Source: Cyanophora paradoxa (taxonomy: Eukaryota > Glaucocystophyceae > Cyanophorales > Cyanophoraceae). Taken from it: a stretch of DNA of 64,000 nt. The notes under the pieces are model-generated. The model did no database searches. It worked only from the letters and a program-made list of their open reading frames with translations, and was not told the DNA's origin. The stretch covers positions 1-64,000 of the forward strand of contig QPMI01000493.1 in assembly GCA_004431415.1 (NCBI GenBank), read 5' to 3'. The position numbers were made by a program, and so were the translations under genes. Below are positions 58,401 to 64,000 of this stretch, one piece after another. How positions within the stretch are numbered: position 1 is the first letter of the stretch; each line of letters begins with the position of its first letter.

Positions 58401-61400
58401 GAGGTCAGAAGAAGCGGGGGGGGGGGGGGGGGGGGGGGCTTCGCGAAAGGCTCGGGGACGGGGCTGGCTAAAGGCTAGGCGGGGGCTAGGAGACCCGGGG
58501 GTAAAGGCTAAAGAAGAAGCGGAGGGCGGGAGGGGCCGCGCCGGGCCCGGGGCGCACCGCCTCCTCCACGGTTCTCTTGAGCTTTTCCTAAGTCTTTCTT
58601 CGCAGCTTAGGATTTTATGCGAGGAACCATCTAGATCTTATGGATCTTATGGCGGGGCCGCGCTGGTTGGAGGGCGCACCGCCTCGACGGCGCTCGCCTC
58701 GACCTCGCGGCTCGTCTTCCCCACCGCCCTGCACGTACCCCCCCGCCTCAGATAAGCAGAAGGGTGAGAGGGAGGGGGGAGGGGAAGTGGGGGGAAGGGG
58801 CGGCCTCCTCTCGTCTAGCCGAGCTCTCTAGCCAGCCGCCCGTCCAGCCTCCCGCCCGGCCGCCCCCACAGAGAAGGCCCTGTAGAGAGAGTACGGGGAG
58901 GGGGCGCCGCCGGGCGGCTAGCCGGGCCCTCTAGCCAGCCGCCCGTCCAGCCTCCCGCCCGGCCGCCCCCACAGAGAAGGCCCTGTAGAGAGAGTACGGG
59001 GAGGGGGCGCCGCCGGGCGGCTAGCCGGGCCCTCTAGCCAGCCGCCCGTCCAGCCTCCCGCCCGGCCGCCCCCACAGAGAAGGCCCTGTAGAGAGAGTAC
59101 GGGGAGGGGGCGCCGCCGGGCGGCTAGCCGGGCCATCTAGCTATCCGCCCGTCCAGCCGCCCGGCCGGCCGCCCCCACAGAGAAGGCGCAGACGCGCACG
59201 CACCGGACGCGGATGTCGTCGATGCGGACGGGCCGGTCGGGGATCGTGAAGCCGTACTCCCGCTGCGCCCGTACCCCGCCGCGGGCGCGATCAGAGGCGA
59301 GGGGAAGGAGCGAGCAGAAGTGGGAGGGTGGAGAGGGGCGCCGCCGAAGCTAAAAGGATTAAGAATATGTTTGAAGAGCTTTAAAAACTTAGAAGAAAGG
59401 CTTGGAGAAAAGACGGAGCTGCTCGGACTTGATTATATATATGAAAGACTCGGAAAGAATTCATTATACGCTTAAGATGGCGTTTGAAGAGCTTAGGCCT
59501 ATAGAGAGGGAAAAGAAGGGGCCACGCCATGTATTCGCGCTTAGAGAGGGTAAGAAGAAAGACTTAGGAGGAAAGAAAAGACTTCGAAAGACTTAAGAGA
59601 CTAAGAAAGAACGACTTAGAAGAGCTTAGAGATTCACGAAAGAAAGACTTGGCGCGCCATGTACTCGCGCCGGAAGGCCGCCAGGAAGTCGCCCTGCGGC
59701 AGGCCGCCCCGCGCGCCCCCCGGTCAGTCTTTGGGACCGAGCGCAGCGCTTTGGAGAGGGAAGCCGGGAAAGGGGAGGGGTATCTGGCCCCGTCCCCTGC
59801 TAGGTCCCCCGGCGGGGCACGTCCTCGGGGGGACCGCAGGCCTCCTAGCCGGGTCGAGGGGGGAGAGGGGGGGTATCTAGCCCCGTCCCCGCGCTGGGAA
59901 GCCCGGGGGGAAGCCCGTCCCCTCGACCCGGTTCGAGGGGGGGGAGGGGGGTCCCCGCGCTGGGAAGCCCCGGGGTTCGGGGAGGCGGAGGGGGGGTATC
60001 TAGCCCCGTCCCCGCGCTGGGAAGCCCCGGTGGGGGAGGGGGGGGGGGGGAAGCGGGCGCACGTCCTCCGGCTCGGGGGTCATGATCGCCGCGTCCGTCC
60101 CTGCACCCGCCCCCGCCCCCGTCAGACAAGGGAGGGGGACGGAGGATGGGGGACGGGGGGGTACCGCGCACCCTCGTAGCGGAGGTTGAGGAATCGGTCG
60201 CAGCGGACGCGCTCCGCGGAGAAGCCCTGCGCACGCAGCCGGCCCCGCGCCCTGGCGAGGAGAAGTAAGGAGGAGGAGGAGGGGGAGGGAGGAGGCGGGA
60301 GGGGGGGGCCTCACTCTTCGGCGAGGGCGTCGAGGCGGGCCCGGACGCCCGGCAGGGCCTCCTCCCCGTACACAGCCGCGCACGGCTCCTGCCCCTCGCT
60401 CACCTGAGGGGGACCGCGCTCAGAGTAGGGTACGTAGGCTCAGGGGGAGGAGGGGTACGCGCGCGCCACGTCGGCGAGGGCGAGGCCGTAGGCGGAGAGG
60501 ATGCCGGCGAAGCGGTGGACGAGGATCGTGCGCATGCCCAGGGCCCGCGCCAGCGCGCACGCTGCCGGGGGGGCGGAACGGAAGGGTCGGGCGGGCGGGC
60601 GGGAGATCTAGAGCCGCAGGCCGGCCGGGCTAGGAGAACGGGGTAGGCCGCCGGTTGAGGGTAGGTCATAACAACAAGGGCAGGCTGGGCAGGGGTCTAG
60701 AACCGCACCGTGCTGGGCCCCCGCGCCCCCGAAGCACGCCAGGATGTGGTCCGTGACGTCGTACCCCTTCGCCTGCGGGGAGGGGGGGGGATGAGCGAGG
60801 GGGGGAGGAGAAAGGAAGGGGGGTACCTGGGTGATGGAGCGGATGGGGCGGCACATGGCCTCGTTCGCCACCCGAATGAAGCCGTACGCGACCTGCGGGG
60901 GTACTTCTTTCTGAGGGGGTACAGGGACTGAAGTGTGTGTGGGGGAGAGGTGGCGTGCTAGCCTCGTCTGGGGTCATGGGCCCGGTGCCGCCGCCCTGCG
61001 CCGCCGCGCTCAGAGGAAGGGGGGAGAAATTCGGAGGGGGGTACGGCGAACGTGGGAGGCGAAGTATGCGTTGATTTCATCGGTGATCTTCTCGAAGGCG
61101 GCCCGGGTACCGTCCGCGTCCAGCGGCTGCGGCGAAAATCAGAAGAGGGGTACGACTCGGCGATCGAATCCGGGAGAGGGGTACCTGATCCTCGGAGGGC
61201 CCGAAGATCTTGGGGAAAAACTCGGGAAGCAGGCGCCCCAGGAGCAAGTTCGCGTCTGGAGCGGGGGTACGGGGTCACCAGGATCTATTGTTTTTGCAGG
61301 GTGGAGGGGGGGTACCGGTGACGGCGAGATTGCCGCCCTTGCGATAGCAGACGGGGCCTGCGGGGCCATCAGGGGGGTACGGGTTGGCGCGGATGGGTGT

Positions 61401-63748
61401 ACGAGAAAGCCGTACCCGGGTGGGCTCCGACTGACTCGGGCCCGACCTGTGATGCGAACGTGAGGCGGGGAGGCGGGGTACAGGGATCCGAGGGGGGTAC
61501 GGCACCTCGAAGATGCCGGCCTGGAAGAAAAGGCGGGAGCCGCCGCCGGCCGCCACTGTCGTCACCGCCAGCTGCGAGGCGGGGGGAGTAAAGGAGGGGT
61601 ACGGGAATGGCGGCAGGGGTACACACCTGCGGGGCCTGGATCTGCACGCCTGCGGTCTCCGTGTCGAACACATGCTCGAAGCGCCCCGCGAATCTGCCCA
61701 GAGGATTGGGGGGGTACGCAGGAGCAACAACGGAAAGGGGGTACCGCGAGACGTCTGTGGATGTGCCGCCCATCTGAGGGGGGCCGGGCGTGATCAGAGG
61801 AACGGAATCGTGCGTGTGTGTGTGTGTGTGGGGGGGGGGTTACGTCAAAGCCGATGACGGCGCGGTTCGTCTCCTTGGAGAAGGCGGTGACGCTGTACCC
61901 CACCACGCCGCCTGCGCCGGGGCCCAGCCCTCAGCGAGGGCCCAAGCCGAGTCCAGGCTCCTTCGGCAGAGCAAGGCCCGGTCAAGCTCTTAAGCCTTTG
62001 CTGAGGTTGAGCCCGGCCTTCATCTGAGCGCATCTGAACGCATCTGAGCGCACCGGCGGGACCGGAGAGGATGGCGCGGCAGCCTGAGAAGAGGTCGGCG
62101 GGGGTCAGGCCCCCGTCGCTCTGCATGAACTCCACCCGCACGTCCGACAGGCCCCCGCTGGAGGGAGAGCGGAATAGTGAGGGCAGGGTGTGGGTAGACT
62201 GGAGCGGCCGGGAGGCGCACGCGAAGCCGCGGCGGAAGTCGTCGATGTAGGCGCGGATAAGCGGCGTCAAGTACGCTGCGGGGGGAGGAGGTGGAGGGGG
62301 GTACAGCGCCCTCGGGGCGGGGGGCGCGCGCGGCGCACCGTCGACGCAGGTGGTGAAGCCGCGGGGCACCATTCGGACCATCCGCATCGTCGCTGAGCTG
62401 GGGGGGGGGTGGGGGGGGGTGGGGGGAAGGGGGGTCGAGGGTACAGGGGAAGGTTAGAGACGAGCGCGCGCGCGTCTCCCGGGTACCCCGGGCCGGGCCG
62501 GCGGGCGCGCGGACCTGAGAGAGACGTGCTTGAAGCCCAGCTCTGAGAGAAGAGAAGGCCCTCAGAGAAGAGGGGCGAGAGGAGGGGTACGGCGGCGCGC
62601 GGGGGGGTACCGACGGCGATGCGGCCGATGAGCTCCTCGTGGGCGGGGTACGTGTACGCGTGCATGAGCACGACCGCCAGGCTCGTCACGCCGCCCTTCA
62701 GCACCTCCTGCGGGGTACGGCTTCGAGTCAGCTCTGGCGGGAAGTCCGGGGGGTACACGCGCCTCGAGCTGGGCGCGGACGGCGGCGGGGTCCGGGGCCG
62801 TGAGGACCTCGATCCATTCCCCCGTGACGCCCTGGTGCCTCGGCCCTGCCGGGCGGCCCGGCGCCGGGGGCGAGTCGGGCCCCTCCGTGAGCAGCCGGAC
62901 GCGCTCCTCCACCTCGACCACGCGCTCGTAGACGAGCTCGGGGCGCCGGATCACCAGGTCGAAGATCTGATGCGAGCGACGCGGGCTCCGAGTCAGAGGA
63001 CAGCCGAGCTCCAAGTCAGGGGCGAGCGGAGTCGGCTCGAAGGTGAGCTAAGTAAGCGCGCCTTGGGCCGCGACTGATTGCCTGTGCGGGCGGCGGGCGG
63101 CGGTCAGAGGCGGCGCGGGCGGGCGGAGCGGGCGGGGCGGGCGGGCGGCCGCGCCTATGCGGAGAAGGTCGCGGAACCCCTTCGTGGTGATGAGCGCGCT
63201 GCGTACGCCCTTCCGCTCCAGCAGTGCGTTCGTCGCCACTGCGCCGCGCGCGGCGGCCCGCCGGACGGCCGGTCGGTCGGTCGGAGAGAAGCCGCTCGGG
63301 TTCAAGGGGCGCCGCCGGCGGCCGCGCGCGCGCACCGGTCGTGCCCATGCGGATCCACTCGATGCGCGACGTGTCCACAGCGTTCTTCGGCATCTTCTGG
63401 CCCGTCGCCTGCGCGTGCCGGCCGCGTCGCCGCCGCGCGGCCCGGCGGAGCGCATCGCGACGGGGCGAGTGTGCGCACCTCCTCCAGGATGCGGCGAATT
63501 CCCTCGCGCGGAGCGTCCTCATAGTTGGCGGGGTCGACGCTCAGGAGCTTGTACACGCGGTAGTACGGCGGCACGGGGATCTGCGGCGATGCCTCGGCGA
63601 GTGCGGCGAGCGCCGCGCAAGCGTCGCAGCGGCCGCAGACGGCGCGCTGCGACGCCTTTGTCGGAAGGCGGCGCGGGCGGCGGACCTCGGCGTAGATGTC
63701 CGTGAAAGTGCCGCCGCGGTCGATGCTGAATCGGAAATCGCGCGGCAT
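52777..63748 (-). CDS. OPLAH: 5-oxoprolinase (ATP-hydrolysing), complete, 56 exons
   Basis: The enzyme opens 5-oxo-L-proline to glutamate with ATP in glutathione turnover, normally in the cytosol. Joined exons total 3921 nt, 1306 aa, close to the usual length of about 1270-1290. Exon upper-lower limits: 63748-63686, 63580-63479, 63408-63336, 63238-63155, 63081-63062, 62966-62763, 62707-62611, 62542-62515, 62397-62339, 62275-62221, 62157-62054, 61911-61844, 61773-61745, 61693-61627, 61571-61506, 61446-61416, 61357-61316, 61255-61185, 61126-61052, 60995-60963, 60892-60827, 60772-60709, 60561-60461, 60403-60315, 60251-60172, 60100-60063, 59693-59658, 59262-59204, 58728-58680, 58388-58295, 58113-58016, 57787-57707, 57565-57488, 57365-57291, 57221-57171, 57105-57056, 56997-56925, 56854-56771, 56599-56526, 56429-56330, 56070-55980, 55896-55871, 55803-55758, 55558-55512, 55116-55036, 54844-54736, 54450-54362, 53967-53869, 53762-53712, 53617-53522, 53453-53392, 53329-53254, 53183-53148, 53080-53040, 52991-52932, 52876-52777. 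The hydantoinase-A part has IDRGGTFTD and [10 protein letters not shown] (ATP site). The hydantoinase-B part has [22 protein letters not shown] and ends [11 protein letters not shown]. Nine donors are GC. Every phase agrees and no frame break exists. Confidence 0.97.
54051..54283. repeat. GGACCTA minisatellite in oxoprolinase intron 47
   Basis: Many copies of a GGACCTA / GACCTAGCTCTA word lie on both sides of a duplicated exon fragment at 54122-54169. The array fills most of the intron between exons 54450-54362 and 53967-53869. Confidence 0.85.
54122..54169 (-). pseudogene. Duplicated 3' end of oxoprolinase exon 47 with donor
   Basis: About 48 nt repeat the end of exon 54450-54362 (LYSLRCL...RDIPLNQ then GT) with a few changes in the middle (VT replaced by GA). 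A GTACAG donor follows. The copy lies downstream of the real exon in the same intron, inside the minisatellite. It has no obvious acceptor, so it is probably a non-used relic, although an alternative exon cannot be ruled out. Confidence 0.75.
55424..55475 (+). repeat. (ATCT)n microsatellite in oxoprolinase intron 44
   Basis: About thirteen uninterrupted ATCT units lie between exons 55558-55512 and 55116-55036. A long G-rich stretch (55140-55275) with a short GT run (55198-55213) precedes it on the + strand. Confidence 0.9.
55645..56323. repeat. Inverted intronic AT-rich repeats in two oxoprolinase introns
   Basis: The word GCTAATTAGAATAGCATCTTAAG occurs twice in tandem at about 55650-55701 (intron 43). 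Its reverse complement, slightly changed, occurs twice at about 56276-56321 (intron 40). They stand out by low GC. They may be remnants of one mobile or introner-like unit. Confidence 0.7.
58416..58438 (+). repeat. G23 homopolymer in oxoprolinase intron 29
   Basis: A run of 23 G directly beside the acceptor-side exon 58388-58295. On the sense strand it is a C run upstream of the acceptor and serves as the polypyrimidine tract. Length is uncertain for technical reasons. Confidence 0.85.
58831..59190. repeat. 103-bp tandem repeat, about 3.5 copies, in oxoprolinase intron 28
   Basis: The word GCCAGCCGCCCGTCCAGCCT starts at 58831, 58934 and 59037, with a changed partial copy at 59140, so the period is exactly 103 bp. 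The unit includes CACAGAGAAGGCCCTGTAGAG and GTACGGGGAGGGGG. In the sense of the gene each unit holds a GTAC word followed by CTCTCTACAG, which resembles a miniature intron. Confidence 0.92.
59335..59657 (-). other. Low-GC purine-rich part of oxoprolinase intron 27
   Basis: The stretch is rich in AAGAGCTTA, GAAAGACTT and AAGAAAG words and is far lower in GC than its surroundings. At about 59522-59542 it contains a second copy of the end of exon 59693-59658 (GCCATGTA[C/T]TCGCGC), including the GC donor position. No separate gene is supported. Confidence 0.65.
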
Positions 63749-64000
63749 CGCTGCTCAAGCTCAGCAGCTGGAGGGGTACGGTGAAGGCTTTTAATGCAGG
63801 TTCGGCTCCCTCGGATGCAACTTTAATTTGCTCGGCGCCCCACTGGGCCGGGCGCCCGGCCATATATGCATCATGGCATGAGTTGCGCGGCACTGCGGCA
63901 GCATGCTATATTAGCTCGTCATCGCAGACTCGAGCTCATAGGGTGCGCATGCGCCGTGGCGGTTACGTATACGTATACGGGCGTAAATTTAAAATTACCT
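63749..64000. promoter_or_regulatory. Upstream region of the oxoprolinase gene
   Basis: Sequence upstream of the ATG at 63748. It contains palindromic words (ATATATGCAT, GCATGC, GTATACGTATAC) like the other spacers. The promoter and 5' UTR are expected here, but no box can be assigned. Confidence 0.4.

Noticed and set aside
58918-59136. Small - strand protein of 72 codons
   Set aside because: It is a translation of the 103-bp repeat with a repeating peptide and no independent support.
58831-59190. Possible CRISPR-like array
   Set aside because: The 103-bp units are contiguous without distinct spacers and lie in a eukaryotic intron, so this is a minisatellite.
1-64000. Bacterial operon organisation or tRNA/rRNA genes
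   Set aside because: Genes are split by numerous short introns, no ribosome-binding sites are seen before starts, and no tRNA or rRNA sequence was recognised.

Overview
The window is nuclear DNA of a GC-rich, very intron-dense eukaryote, probably a microalga. A stramenopile such as a pelagophyte, or a haptophyte, would fit, but the sequence alone cannot settle the lineage. Genes are cut into exons of 20-200 nt by introns mostly of 50-150 nt. Donor sites rarely match GTRAGT: most read GTGCGC, GTCCGC or GTACCC, and about 15% are GC. Spacers are packed with short palindromic words. Homopurine/homopyrimidine tracts, long G runs and minisatellites are common.

Layout. (1) 1-2.2 kb: palindrome-rich spacer. 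(2) 2.2-23.34 kb, + strand: arm A of a large cell-surface protein gene. It has a signal-peptide exon without ATG, five LamG (concanavalin-A-like) modules, a unique ectodomain block, a long cysteine-rich GCC2/GCC3 (ephrin-receptor-like) array, two membrane spans and a Ser/Pro-rich tail. (3) 23.99-25.31 kb, - strand: broken 3' half of a class I cyclic-nucleotide phosphodiesterase gene. (4) 26.48-26.73 kb: MITE-like element with 18-bp terminal inverted repeats. (5) 26.94-27.97 kb: unrecognised + strand reading frames ending at the next junction. (6) 27.97-46.35 kb, - strand: arm B, an inverted copy of the surface-protein gene. It keeps a good start codon and signal peptide and about eleven LamG modules, but stops before the cysteine-rich array. 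(7) 47.77-51.79 kb, + strand: a 20-exon protein-disulfide-isomerase-like gene with two CPHC thioredoxin domains. (8) 52.78-63.75 kb, - strand: a complete 56-exon 5-oxoprolinase gene.

The two arms form an interrupted inverted repeat with complementary losses. Arm A has the 3' (cysteine-rich, membrane) half but lost its start and first LamG modules. Arm B has the 5' half but no membrane anchor. Arm A's LamG part also carries many single-base contractions in G/C runs that break the frame, while the 76 exons of the isomerase-like and oxoprolinase genes, about 5.9 kb of coding sequence, read through without one. The isomerase-like and oxoprolinase genes look functional (thiol-disulfide exchange; glutathione salvage via 5-oxoproline) and are linked to the surface-protein copies only by position.

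Coordinates for these two genes were derived by hand from splice phase and family similarity and are internally consistent: the summed coding lengths are exact multiples of three. Exon limits inside the LamG arms are approximate.
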